DNA of 64,000 bases from Marine Group II euryarchaeote MED-G38. GTDB taxonomy: Archaea; Thermoplasmatota; Poseidoniia; Poseidoniales; Thalassarchaeaceae. Under the pieces are notes generated by a model. The model saw only the letters and a program-made list of their open reading frames with translations. It searched no databases and had not been told where the DNA came from. The stretch is from assembly GCA_002457145.1 (NCBI GenBank), contig NTJP01000003.1, positions 62,001 through 126,000 on the forward strand, read 5' to 3'. The translations under genes and the position numbers were made by a program. Numbering within the stretch: position 1 is the first letter of the stretch; every line of letters starts with the position of its first letter. Of the stretch, positions 43,291 through 51,246 are shown one piece after another.

Positions 43291-44855
43291 TACTGAACCA
43301 CCATTTTTGACTTTGTTTTAGGCTTCTTGATATCTTCAAACCAAGTTTCTACACCATTCCAATCGGGATCTACACCTAAGTCAGCACAAATCAGCTTAGC
43401 ACTTATCCTGCCACTCTCAAATATAGTTGGTAGACCACTTCCTGGATGCGTGCCTCCGCCGACTAAGAAAAGATCATTCAATTCTTCAAATCTGTTTTGC
43501 GGTCTTCTCCAAAGCATTTGATCTAATCCGTGTGCAAGATTGAAAACAGCTCCTTTGTAAATATCTCGGGAGCCCCAATCATCTGGAGTAACGATAGTCT
43601 CTGATACAATATGCTCTTTCAAATCATTATATCCTAGTTTTTTCATGGTTTCTAGTACTACATCTCTGTAATCATGTTTTATTTCTTCCCAATTAATTGA
43701 TTCATGAACATTAGAAACTGGAACTAGTACATAGATAGTAGAATGACCTTCAGGCGCCATTGAGGGGTCTGTTAAACAAGCATTTTGAACATACAATGAA
43801 GGGTCTTTCCAGGTAATCTTGTTTTCCGTTACGTCTTTTAAGTTTTTATGATAATCCTTAGATGCGTATATTTGGTGATGATCCAAATCATATTTTTTAT
43901 CTATCCCGAGATAAAGCATAAATGTAGAACAAGAATAAGATTTTTTGTCTAACTTCTTGTTAGACCATCTTTTTCTCAACTTATCGGGAATCAAATCTTT
44001 CATTCCAGTTGCGAAATCAACGTTCATCACATATTTTTTGGCAGTGTAAGTATTTTTGGCAGTTTTTACTCCAATAATTTCTTTACCTTCAAAAAGGCAT
44101 TCTTCAACAGGTTCATTCAAACAAATTTCCACTCCTAATTCTTCTGCTAGTATCCCCATTCTTTCAGTCACTGTGCCCAATCCTCCTTTAGCGTGGTAAA
44201 TGCCATATTCTAATTCTAAAAACGACAAAATAGTGAACAGACTAGGAGCTTGAAATGGAGACATACCAAGATATTTAGTTTGAAAACTCATGGCAAGTTG
44301 CATCCTATCATCATCAAAGAATTTGGATAAATCTGATGCAACACTTCTCCATGGCCTCAATACCTTGGCTACTCTCAATGCCCTCTTATTTGCAAGATTG
44401 GTCCAACTTGTCCAGGGAGAGTTTAAACAATTTTTGGATAACTTAAGTTTCTCTCGATTGTCTAATACATACTTCCTAAAACCCTCAGCATCATTTTCAC
44501 CACACAATTCTTGTATTTGCTTTACCATGTATTCGATATCGGTGCTCGCATTTAATGAGCCACCTTCTCCGAATACTAGTCTGTAATTTGGCTCGAGTCG
44601 TATCAGATTTAATTCCTCATGAGCATCTTTTCCTATTGCTTGAAATATTTCTTCTATGATTTCTGTGTAGTGAAAGAAAGTAGGCCCGTTGTCATATCTA
44701 AAACCATCTTTTTCTATTACCTTCGTTCTACCTCCAACGGTACCTGTTTTTTCGATTATTTTAACCTTCAATCCCGCTTTAGCAAGTAACAACGAACATG
44801 CAAGACCACCTGGACCTGCTCCCACAATTATTACGTCCGATTTATCGTTTCCCAT
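43290..44855 (-). CDS. crtI: Phytoene desaturase-like carotenoid oxidoreductase
   Basis: A 521-aa FAD enzyme. VGAGPGGLACSLLLAKAG is the dinucleotide-binding motif, followed by EKTGTVGGRTKVIEKDGFRYDNGPTF. The C-terminus has LVGGGTHPGSGLPTIFESGRISA, the signature of CrtI-type desaturases/isomerases. It would introduce double bonds into phytoene or a related carotenoid. Exact substrate and number of desaturations cannot be read from sequence. It is first in a run with a thioredoxin-like lipoprotein and an ABA4-like protein. A TTATAAG element is about 34 bases before the ATG. Confidence 0.9.
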   Translation of the reverse strand: MGNDKSDVIIVGAGPGGLACSLLLAKAGLKVKIIEKTGTVGGRTKVIEKDGFRYDNGPTFFHYTEIIEEIFQAIGKDAHEELNLIRLEPNYRLVFGEGGSLNASTDIEYMVKQIQELCGENDAEGFRKYVLDNREKLKLSKNCLNSPWTSWTNLANKRALRVAKVLRPWRSVASDLSKFFDDDRMQLAMSFQTKYLGMSPFQAPSLFTILSFLELEYGIYHAKGGLGTVTERMGILAEELGVEICLNEPVEECLFEGKEIIGVKTAKNTYTAKKYVMNVDFATGMKDLIPDKLRKRWSNKKLDKKSYSCSTFMLYLGIDKKYDLDHHQIYASKDYHKNLKDVTENKITWKDPSLYVQNACLTDPSMAPEGHSTIYVLVPVSNVHESINWEEIKHDYRDVVLETMKKLGYNDLKEHIVSETIVTPDDWGSRDIYKGAVFNLAHGLDQMLWRRPQNRFEELNDLFLVGGGTHPGSGLPTIFESGRISAKLICADLGVDPDWNGVETWFEDIKKPKTKSKMVVQ

Positions 44856-44982
44856 TGTATCAAGTCATTTGAATTGCCCAGTACTTATAATCAATCGTTT
44901 TCTTTTTTTGAAATCGATACATCCAATGCTTCGTAGAAAATTACTAATTTTTATGAATCAACTAACTATGGTTTCAAACATT

Positions 44983-44993
44983 CATATAAAAGG
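44983..44993 (+). promoter_or_regulatory. TATA box for fasciclin-cupredoxin gene
   Basis: CATATAAAAGG lies about 28 bases before the ATG at 45016. This is one of the best TATA boxes in the window and decides the start: the track ORF begins over 300 bases earlier, inside the divergent crtI gene. Confidence 0.65.
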
Positions 44994-45015
44994 GGTAAGT
45001 GGTGCAAGCCGCTTC

Positions 45016-46557
45016 ATGTTTAACTCAAAAGTTATGATAGCCGTGCTAATGACCGCCAGTCTTGTAATGTCCCCAATAGTGGCTGCAGATGAGACGGAAG
45101 ATATCCCTACTAATGCAATGGGTACTGGATCACATGACTCTCTAGTAGCAGCATTAAGCCATGCAGGACTTGTCGCAACATTGTCAGGCGATGGTCCATT
45201 TACTGTATTCGCTCCAACCGATGATGCATTTGCAGCAGCAGGGATTGACCTAACATCTTTCGACACAGAAGAAAAGAATGCTACATTAATCGACATTCTA
45301 ACTTACCACGTAGTTCTGGGACAAGTATTGTCTACAGATTTAACAGATGGAATGACAGCAACTGCATACAATGGCGATGACCTTACTTTCACTGTTTCAC
45401 CAGATGCAGTAACTGTATCTGGAGCTACAGTAACAAGTGCGGATGTAATGGCTTCAAACGGAGTAATCCATGTAATTGATGCAGTATTGATGCCACCAGC
45501 ACCATACACAGGAATAGGAATTTGCTACAACACAGCCACACACATGATTGCAGCTGGTTCAACATATGAAGAATGCATTGCTTACATGTACGTAGAAGAT
45601 TTCGACATGGGAGGTCAAACATACACAGGTTGCTACAACACAGTATCACACGCTCTAACCGATGTTACACAAGCAGTCTGTGAATCATACATATGGACAC
45701 CACCAGTAGACATACCAACTTCAGCAACTGCAACAGGAATTCACACTTCTTTAGTGGCCGCATTAACAGCAGCTGATCTCGTATCAGCTCTACAAGCAGA
45801 CGGACCATTCACAGTGTTCGCACCTACAGATGCAGCTTTCACAGCAGCAGGAATCGACCTAGATTCTTTTGATACAGCTGAAGAAATAGCAACTTTGGCT
45901 GACATACTAACCTACCACGTAGTTGTAGGACAGGTAATGTCCACAGACCTAACAGACGGAATGACAGCAACTGCATTGAATGGCGATGACCTAACTTTCA
46001 CTGTCTCAACAGATGCAGTAACAGTTTCCGGAGCTACAGTAACAGGCGCAGATGTAATGACTTCAAATGGAGTAATCCATGTAATTGATGCAGTATTGAT
46101 GCCACCAGTAGATCCACCAACTCTTCCCGAAGGATGTGATTATCTTGTAGGAATTGATGATACAGGATATGCATTTGATCACACATCCCTTGAAATAGCA
46201 GTAGGAGAAACTGTATGCTGGATATGGACAGATTCAGGAATGGCTCATAACGTTGCAGAAACTGCTAGTGCAGAAGATACCATGAGACTAGTTGGCGGAC
46301 TCTACAGCGGCGCTGCAGAAACAACTGTAGACTACAGAGTCACATTTGATGCAGACGAGACCTTTACCTACATCTGTGAACCACATGCCTCAATGAATAT
46401 GAATGGGGTTGTAGTAGTAGGAACGGGAGTAGAAGCTGTCCAGACTCCAGAGCCTATGGATGACTCTGATGCAACACCTGGATTCGGAGCTTCATTACTT
46501 GTTTTAGCAGTAATTGGTGCGGTTCTAGTAACAACACAAAGAAGAAAGTTAGATTAA
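45016..46557 (+). CDS. Secreted two-fasciclin, blue-copper surface protein with PGF-CTERM-like anchor
   Basis: About 513 aa from the TATA-supported ATG. Signal peptide (about 1-24). Two FAS1 domains, each with GPFTVFAPTD, LTYHVV and VIHVIDAVLMPP, are joined by a cysteine-rich linker with CYNT twice. A cupredoxin domain follows with type 1 copper ligands in AHNV, ICEPH and HASMNMNG (His, Cys, His, Met). The end is TPGFGASLLVLAVIGAVL...RRK, a PGF-CTERM-like sorting tail. The protein probably sits on the cell surface, combining adhesion with electron transfer. Its codons are more GC-rich than average, suggesting high expression. Confidence 0.87.
   Translation: MFNSKVMIAVLMTASLVMSPIVAADETEDIPTNAMGTGSHDSLVAALSHAGLVATLSGDGPFTVFAPTDDAFAAAGIDLTSFDTEEKNATLIDILTYHVVLGQVLSTDLTDGMTATAYNGDDLTFTVSPDAVTVSGATVTSADVMASNGVIHVIDAVLMPPAPYTGIGICYNTATHMIAAGSTYEECIAYMYVEDFDMGGQTYTGCYNTVSHALTDVTQAVCESYIWTPPVDIPTSATATGIHTSLVAALTAADLVSALQADGPFTVFAPTDAAFTAAGIDLDSFDTAEEIATLADILTYHVVVGQVMSTDLTDGMTATALNGDDLTFTVSTDAVTVSGATVTGADVMTSNGVIHVIDAVLMPPVDPPTLPEGCDYLVGIDDTGYAFDHTSLEIAVGETVCWIWTDSGMAHNVAETASAEDTMRLVGGLYSGAAETTVDYRVTFDADETFTYICEPHASMNMNGVVVVGTGVEAVQTPEPMDDSDATPGFGASLLVLAVIGAVLVTTQRRKLD
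45112..45499 (+). repeat. First copy of intragenic fasciclin duplication
   Basis: The DNA encoding FAS1 domain 1 repeats 609 bases downstream. The last 160 bases (45340-45499) align without gaps to 45949-46108 at roughly 85% identity by eye, which is high for ancient repeats and points to a recent duplication or gene conversion. Confidence 0.75.
45721..46108 (+). repeat. Second copy of intragenic fasciclin duplication
   Basis: Partner of 45112-45499. Offset 609 bases (203 codons), in frame. Conservation is strongest in the 3' part encoding VTVSGATVT and VIHVIDAVLMPP. Confidence 0.75.
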
Positions 46558-46937
46558 GCGCCTAACTTGATCTCTATCCAACCATCAAGTTCTCTCGCCG
46601 TATGAATGGCGAGGGGACTTGGTCTACGGAGTTTTCCCAAAATTTTACCGTACATAGGAATTAATGGAAATGGAGACCACTCTTTCACTTCTCCAGTTTC
46701 TAAGTCATATCTAGTTTGATGAAGAGGGCATGTTACACATCCATCTTTCAATTTACCTCCATAAGGTAACGGCCATGCCATATGTCTACATAGAGCATCG
46801 GTAACCTGTACTCCAGACTCATCTCTCAGTATCATTATACTACGAAGGCCAATATTTTTCATTTTCTTTTTACCAATTTTAAGTTTATTTCCTTTCATAA
46901 CGCGATGCCATATTTCATCTTCTAATGGTAGATTCAT
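46554..46937 (-). CDS. Rieske [2Fe-2S] protein
   Basis: A 127-aa soluble Rieske protein. The cluster ligands are C50-R-H52 and C70-P-L-H73 (CRHM and CPLH), with no membrane helix or signal peptide, so it is a cytosolic Rieske-type ferredoxin rather than a cytochrome bc subunit. It probably passes electrons to an oxygenase or reductase not in the window. It is convergent with the fasciclin-cupredoxin gene, overlapping by four bases. A TATTAATAAT element lies about 28 bases upstream. Confidence 0.87.
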   Translation of the reverse strand: MNLPLEDEIWHRVMKGNKLKIGKKKMKNIGLRSIMILRDESGVQVTDALCRHMAWPLPYGGKLKDGCVTCPLHQTRYDLETGEVKEWSPFPLIPMYGKILGKLRRPSPLAIHTARELDGWIEIKLGA

Positions 46938-47038
46938 GTGCTAAGCAATATATCCCATTATTAATATCTTTCAGTTTTTTATTGTTAAATTATCCAAGAT
47001 GATGCACACATTGAAGATGTAGAAGTGTAGCGTATATC

Positions 47039-47362
47039 ATGGACAAAACCCCCACTCTTACTGATATCGAAAGAGGCGACGAATCTTGTATTCTAAGATT
47101 TAGTGATGGTAAGTCGTTCAGAGTTGAATACCTAGCAATTCGTATCTGCTGTCAATGTGCAAAATGTAAGCCAAGACAAGAAAACGAGCAAAGAATAATA
47201 GAATTTCATGAAGAAGTATCAAGATTAGTTATGGAAAAACCTATGATCGAACCTGTAGGTCACTATGGAATAACTATGATATGGCCTAGTGGCTGTAGTA
47301 GTGGAATACATTCATTTTCTCACCTTAGAAGTATTGCTGAAGACTCTGGAATTATAATTTAA
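47039..47362 (+). CDS. DUF971 family protein
   Basis: A 107-aa protein resembling the DUF971/GBBH-like N-terminal domain. SCILRFSDGKSFRVEYLAIR, the cysteine cluster CCQCAKC (C37, C38, C40, C43) and the C-terminal VGHYGITMIWPSGCSSGIHSFSHLR follow the family pattern. In other organisms the domain is found in Mrp-type iron-sulfur proteins and gamma-butyrobetaine hydroxylase, with a zinc site. Role here unknown. It is 81 bases before Pus10. Confidence 0.78.
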   Translation: MDKTPTLTDIERGDESCILRFSDGKSFRVEYLAIRICCQCAKCKPRQENEQRIIEFHEEVSRLVMEKPMIEPVGHYGITMIWPSGCSSGIHSFSHLRSIAEDSGIII

Positions 47363-47443
47363 TATAACGAAGAAGTCAAATGTAAAGGACTTTGCCGAGA
47401 ACTATCGAAGAATAGGCTAGCACCGTTCTCGATAGGTGATTTA

Positions 47444-48868
47444 ATGACTAAAAGTAGTCCAAAGGATGCCGATGATGATACATGGCATCAATTTTCGAAT
47501 GCTGGTTATTCTTCTGCCTCTGTTGATTTTGATGATGAACAAGAAACAGATATTAAAATTAATTCAGAAGAAGAATGGTTTGATGGTGATGATTTTGAAT
47601 TTGAAGGTAAAACATTAGATTGGAACTCACCACCCTGCCCAACCCCATTAGGCATATCTCATATGATTAAAATAGGTACATGCAATCATTGTCTTAAACG
47701 CGTTTCAGGTAAAAATAATATGTCAGGTGAAGAAATAAGGCTTGAGGCATATGCCAGAGACGATTCGTTAGAATCATCATTTAATAATGATTTATGTCCA
47801 CTCTGTGAGAATTTATTTGATGATATCAATAATATTGTTGAGAGAATAATAGAAAAAATAAATAATTTAGAATATACTACAATCCAGATAGGTATTCATT
47901 TACCTAAGGATCTCATTCAAGAGGCTCATGAGATTACTTCTAGGCACGGAGCATCACAATCCATGCCTCTAAAAACTTCTATGGTTCTAGATATACAAAA
48001 TACAATTAACAATAAATTGAACACGGATATCAATTTTGTAAAAGATAGGCCCGATATTATGGTTCTTGTTGATGGATTAACACTAAGAGTTGATGTTGAT
48101 GTCAGGCCAATTTATTATTATGGAAGATACAGGAAATTAAGTCGAGAAATACCTCAAACTCGTTGGCCTTGTAGAGCATGCAAAGGTCGAAATAATGGAT
48201 GTGATTCTTGTGAAGGATCAGGCCTTCAATACATCGACTCAGTACAAGATCTGGTAGGGGAGCCATTACGCATTGCTTTGGATGCAAAGGATACTAGCTT
48301 CCATGGAATGGGAAGGGAAGATATAGATGTAAGAATGTTGGGGCTAGGACGACCTTTCATAATAGAAATAAAGAAACCTATGGGTAGAATATCAGAAATG
48401 TCAAATTTGGTTAAGGAAATTAATAAAAAATCAGATGGGAAAGTGGAAATAGATAATTTAATTAAAACAGAGCGCTCATTAATTGCTAAGATTAAGAATT
48501 CTCGTTCTGATAAATCATATACTATAAGATTCAAAATATCTGAAGAATTAGAAGAAGAATTCATTACAAATTCTATTTTAGAATTATCTGGTGCCATAAT
48601 AAACCAGGAAACTCCTCGAAGAGTTTCTCATAGACGAGCAGATAAAATAAGAAAGAGGAGAATCGTCGATATTAATAATATCATAATCGAAAGTAATGAA
48701 GTTGAATTTAGTATCCGTGCTGAAGCTGGAACCTATATCAAAGAACTAGTGCATTCTGATGAAGGAAGAACAAATCCCTCCGTCTCCGATAAACTTGGTA
48801 TTGATTGTGAAATTTTATGGCTTGATGTTAATGAAATACATGATGATGAGGAAAATAAGGATAATTGA
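47444..48868 (+). CDS. pus10: tRNA pseudouridine synthase Pus10
   Basis: A 474-aa archaeal enzyme that makes pseudouridine 54/55 in tRNA. An acidic N-terminal extension (about 1-60) is followed by a zinc site CNHC...CPLC. The catalytic core has RWPCRACKGRNNGC and FHGMGREDIDVRMLGLGRPF, with the catalytic aspartate in GREDxD at about residue 294, and TYIKELVHSDEGRTNPS at the end. The start is supported by GGTGAT four bases before the ATG, a classical archaeal Shine-Dalgarno site. Confidence 0.93.
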   Translation: MTKSSPKDADDDTWHQFSNAGYSSASVDFDDEQETDIKINSEEEWFDGDDFEFEGKTLDWNSPPCPTPLGISHMIKIGTCNHCLKRVSGKNNMSGEEIRLEAYARDDSLESSFNNDLCPLCENLFDDINNIVERIIEKINNLEYTTIQIGIHLPKDLIQEAHEITSRHGASQSMPLKTSMVLDIQNTINNKLNTDINFVKDRPDIMVLVDGLTLRVDVDVRPIYYYGRYRKLSREIPQTRWPCRACKGRNNGCDSCEGSGLQYIDSVQDLVGEPLRIALDAKDTSFHGMGREDIDVRMLGLGRPFIIEIKKPMGRISEMSNLVKEINKKSDGKVEIDNLIKTERSLIAKIKNSRSDKSYTIRFKISEELEEEFITNSILELSGAIINQETPRRVSHRRADKIRKRRIVDINNIIIESNEVEFSIRAEAGTYIKELVHSDEGRTNPSVSDKLGIDCEILWLDVNEIHDDEENKDN

Positions 48869-48896
48869 GGCATTTTCAAATCCGAGTCCTTAATAA

Positions 48897-48944
48897 TACG
48901 CGGCAAGTCGCCCGCTTCCACGACCTTGGTCGTTTGGTGGTATT
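48897..48944 (+). promoter_or_regulatory. GC-rich leader with hairpin before rpl21e
   Basis: After a TTAATAATA element at about 48890-48898, the leader is notably GC-rich for this genome. ACGAC-CTTG-GTCGT (48920-48933) forms a hairpin with a CUUG tetraloop, extendable by flanking CC/GG. GGTGG just after it is the probable ribosome binding site. This could be an autoregulatory site of the ribosomal protein operon; only the structure is seen. Confidence 0.5.
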
Positions 48945-49241
48945 ATGGTTACTCGCACACATGGTTTACGTCAAGGCACTCGTAGTATTCTAAGAAAGAA
49001 TAAAAGAGATAAAGGTCGAATTTTTATTAATCGTATTATGCACCCTTATCAGGAAGGAGATAAAGTTGCTATTGTTCTAGATGGTGCTCAACAAGGCGGC
49101 ATGCCTCATCGCAGATTTCAAGGTAAAACAGGAATGATTACTGGTGTTCAAGGTAGGGCATACATTGTTAGTGTAAAAGATGGTAATATGCAAAAAACCG
49201 TTGTCGCCAGACCAGAACACCTAAGGCCAATTGAGGGATAA
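48945..49241 (+). CDS. rpl21e: Ribosomal protein L21e
   Basis: A 98-aa large-subunit protein, as expected for archaeal L21e. TRTHGLRQGTRSIL at the start and HRRFQGKTGMITG and ARPEHLRPIEG at the end are diagnostic. It opens the archaeal operon rpl21e-rpoF-DUF655-ksgA, two bases before rpoF, preceded by a structured leader with GGTGG. Confidence 0.96.
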   Translation: MVTRTHGLRQGTRSILRKNKRDKGRIFINRIMHPYQEGDKVAIVLDGAQQGGMPHRRFQGKTGMITGVQGRAYIVSVKDGNMQKTVVARPEHLRPIEG

Positions 49242-49243
49242 TT

Positions 49244-49606
49244 ATGTCAGAAGAAGAATTTGTAGATGTTGCTACAGTTAGAGACCTACTTTTAGATGCA
49301 CAAAAGAGACGTGGTGAATTGTCTTATGAACAAACTATGGCGCTACAACATGCAGAATGGGCTGCTAGTACACAAGGACACCCCACAGGAAATCTAAAAA
49401 CAGAACAAAAAGTTTTCAAATCATTGTTTGATGAACTTATGAAAAATGAAAAACTGTTACAATATCCTGAAATAGCTGCTAAGATAGCAGAATTATGCCC
49501 TATGTCAGTTGCAGATATTAGAGTAGTAATTGCAAGTAAAAGAATAGCTATGGATACATCTGAAATCGAGGCTTTAATCGATATAATCAAACAACACGTA
49601 CTATAA
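49244..49606 (+). CDS. rpoF: RNA polymerase subunit F (Rpb4-like)
   Basis: A 120-aa archaeal RpoF, partner of RpoE/Rpb7 in the stalk of RNA polymerase. The N-terminal tip, LSYEQTMALQHAEW and the C-terminal HRDC-like helices (LLQYPEIAAKIAELCPMSVADIRVVIA) match. It lies at its usual position after L21e. Confidence 0.92.
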   Translation: MSEEEFVDVATVRDLLLDAQKRRGELSYEQTMALQHAEWAASTQGHPTGNLKTEQKVFKSLFDELMKNEKLLQYPEIAAKIAELCPMSVADIRVVIASKRIAMDTSEIEALIDIIKQHVL

Positions 49607-49674
49607 ATCATGAATTTTATTAAATATTATGCTCATATTCATGAGGTAGAACCTTTCAGAGAGGCACGATAGAT

Positions 49675-50235
49675 ATGCTACCTAGGAAACAACCCGACCC
49701 CGGGGAAGATATTTTTAATTCCGAAAATAGTATAAAAATACTTGATACATTAGAAAAAAGACCATTTGGGAATGAAATAGAAGCACTCACGTCTCCTTCT
49801 TTGTACTTGATTAAGGCAAGACTTAATGATGATACTATCCAAACTGGAGATACTATTGAATTACCCTCTGAAAAAATCGGACCTATCTCAGAGATTCGAT
49901 ACAAGGATATATCCTCTAGTACTCAATCAGAATTGGTAGAAGCAATCATGGAAGAGATAAATAATACTCCTGATAATCATCTAAGTTTTTATAATAGGGC
50001 GAATAATATCTCACTTAAAGTACATTCTTTCCAATTATTACCGTCTATTGGAAAATCTAAAGCACAGCAGATGGTACAATCAAGGGGGATGATAGGATGG
50101 GAAAATTTTACCGATATAGATGAAAAATGTTCAATTGACTCTGTCAGATTACTTGCAGAAAGATATGTTATCGAAATGGAAGATTCCATACAAGTGCCTC
50201 GATTACTTGATCTCTTAATTCGAACCGGCGTATGA
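49675..50235 (+). CDS. DUF655 family protein with helix-hairpin-helix
   Basis: A 186-aa archaeal protein of the DUF655 family, normally found between rpoF and ksgA as here. An N-terminal OB-like beta domain (about 40-80) is followed by a helix-hairpin-helix segment LLPSIGKSKAQQMVQSRG and a C-terminal domain. Probably RNA- or DNA-binding; role unknown. A 68-base gap with ATTAAATATTATG precedes it, so a secondary promoter is possible. Confidence 0.88.
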   Translation: MLPRKQPDPGEDIFNSENSIKILDTLEKRPFGNEIEALTSPSLYLIKARLNDDTIQTGDTIELPSEKIGPISEIRYKDISSSTQSELVEAIMEEINNTPDNHLSFYNRANNISLKVHSFQLLPSIGKSKAQQMVQSRGMIGWENFTDIDEKCSIDSVRLLAERYVIEMEDSIQVPRLLDLLIRTGV

Positions 50236-50238
50236 TCT

Positions 50239-51147
50239 ATGTCACTCTTCCATGATCTTAATGCTCGTCTTCTCGTTGACCTTTTACGTGATAGAATAAG
50301 GCCACAAAAATCCTTGGGTCAACACTTTTTAGTTGACGAGAAAGTTATTTCACGAACTATAGAATTAACATCAGAATATCAAAATCCCTTGAAAAAACAT
50401 TCTAATGTATTAGAAATAGGTCCTGGGCCTGGAACCTTAACCCTTGAGATACTTCGTTCTGGGGCGAAATTAACTGCTTTAGAGATAGATAAAGAATCAG
50501 TTTCTCATCTGAAAAGAATATTTCCAGATTTAGAGGACAGGTTCACATTAAATGAGCAAGATGCATTAATTGGAAATTGGCCCGATAACATAAGCCATAT
50601 AATTTCAAATTTGCCTTATCAGATATCTAGCCCAGTTTTAGAAAAAATTCAAAATTATCACATGATTAATCCATTATCAATTATCATATTGCTTGTACAG
50701 GATGAATTCGCGGAAAGAATGGCTATGACTAGAGGTTATGATACTCGTGGACCATTAGGGATGTCTTTATGGCTTGATTTCGATGTCCATTTAGATAGAA
50801 AAGTACCTTCTAATTGCTTCAGTCCAGCACCTAAGATTAACTCAAGATTAGTGATTTTGACTCCTTCAAATAGAAATATTTTGTCGCCTATTAATAGGAA
50901 ATTTTTTAGATTAATTACAAAGCATTGTTTCTTAAACAGAAGAAAGAAGATTCGCACCTCTCTTTCCAAGTCTCCAAAGAGATTGAATAGAATCAAAGGA
51001 TGGCATAAGGAAAAATGGATTAAAACTATGTCAAATATTTTTAATAATTCAATAGAAGGTATGCCAGATGATTGGTTAGACCTCCGCCCCGAAGACCTTC
51101 AACCAAAGCATTGGACTATCTTAACTGATGCAATATTTACAAATTAA
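50239..51147 (+). CDS. ksgA: 16S rRNA dimethyladenosine transferase
   Basis: A 302-aa KsgA/Dim1 that dimethylates two adjacent adenines near the 3' end of 16S rRNA. KSLGQHFLVD, motif I VLEIGPGPGTLTLEIL and motif IV SNLPYQISSPVL are all present, as is the C-terminal helical domain. Three bases after the DUF655 gene, in operon with it. Confidence 0.95.
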   Translation: MSLFHDLNARLLVDLLRDRIRPQKSLGQHFLVDEKVISRTIELTSEYQNPLKKHSNVLEIGPGPGTLTLEILRSGAKLTALEIDKESVSHLKRIFPDLEDRFTLNEQDALIGNWPDNISHIISNLPYQISSPVLEKIQNYHMINPLSIIILLVQDEFAERMAMTRGYDTRGPLGMSLWLDFDVHLDRKVPSNCFSPAPKINSRLVILTPSNRNILSPINRKFFRLITKHCFLNRRKKIRTSLSKSPKRLNRIKGWHKEKWIKTMSNIFNNSIEGMPDDWLDLRPEDLQPKHWTILTDAIFTN

Positions 51148-51180
51148 TCCATTTTTCGACTCATTCTTACCACGACTTGA

Positions 51181-51246
51181 TAGAGGAACCCATGGTGCCG
51201 AAGGTGCGGCGAGCCACTAACAGGGCGTCCAAACTGAGGGGTTGGC
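51181..51246 (+). promoter_or_regulatory. GC-rich, foldable leader before the helix-hairpin-helix protein gene
   Basis: This stretch is much more GC-rich than surrounding DNA. AACCC (51187-51191) can pair with GGGTT (51239-51243), and GCCG-AAGGTG-CGGC gives an inner hairpin. The GGGTT arm lies within ten bases of the ATG at 51247 and would cover the likely ribosome binding region, so folding may control translation. A 34-codon basic reading frame (MVPKVRRATNR...) also begins here at 51192. Confidence 0.4.

Noticed and set aside
44689-45015. N-terminal extension of the fasciclin-cupredoxin ORF in the track
   Set aside because: It reads through the start of the divergent crtI gene, and a strong TATA box plus signal peptide place the start at 45016.
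48875-48890. TTCAAATCC looks like a tRNA T-loop
   Set aside because: No flanking T-stem, anticodon arm or acceptor stem could be built; it sits at the end of Pus10 and start of the L21e promoter region.
51165-51246. GC-rich segment considered as tRNA or small RNA gene
   Set aside because: No B-box-like GTTCGANTC and no cloverleaf on either strand; kept only as a possible structured leader.
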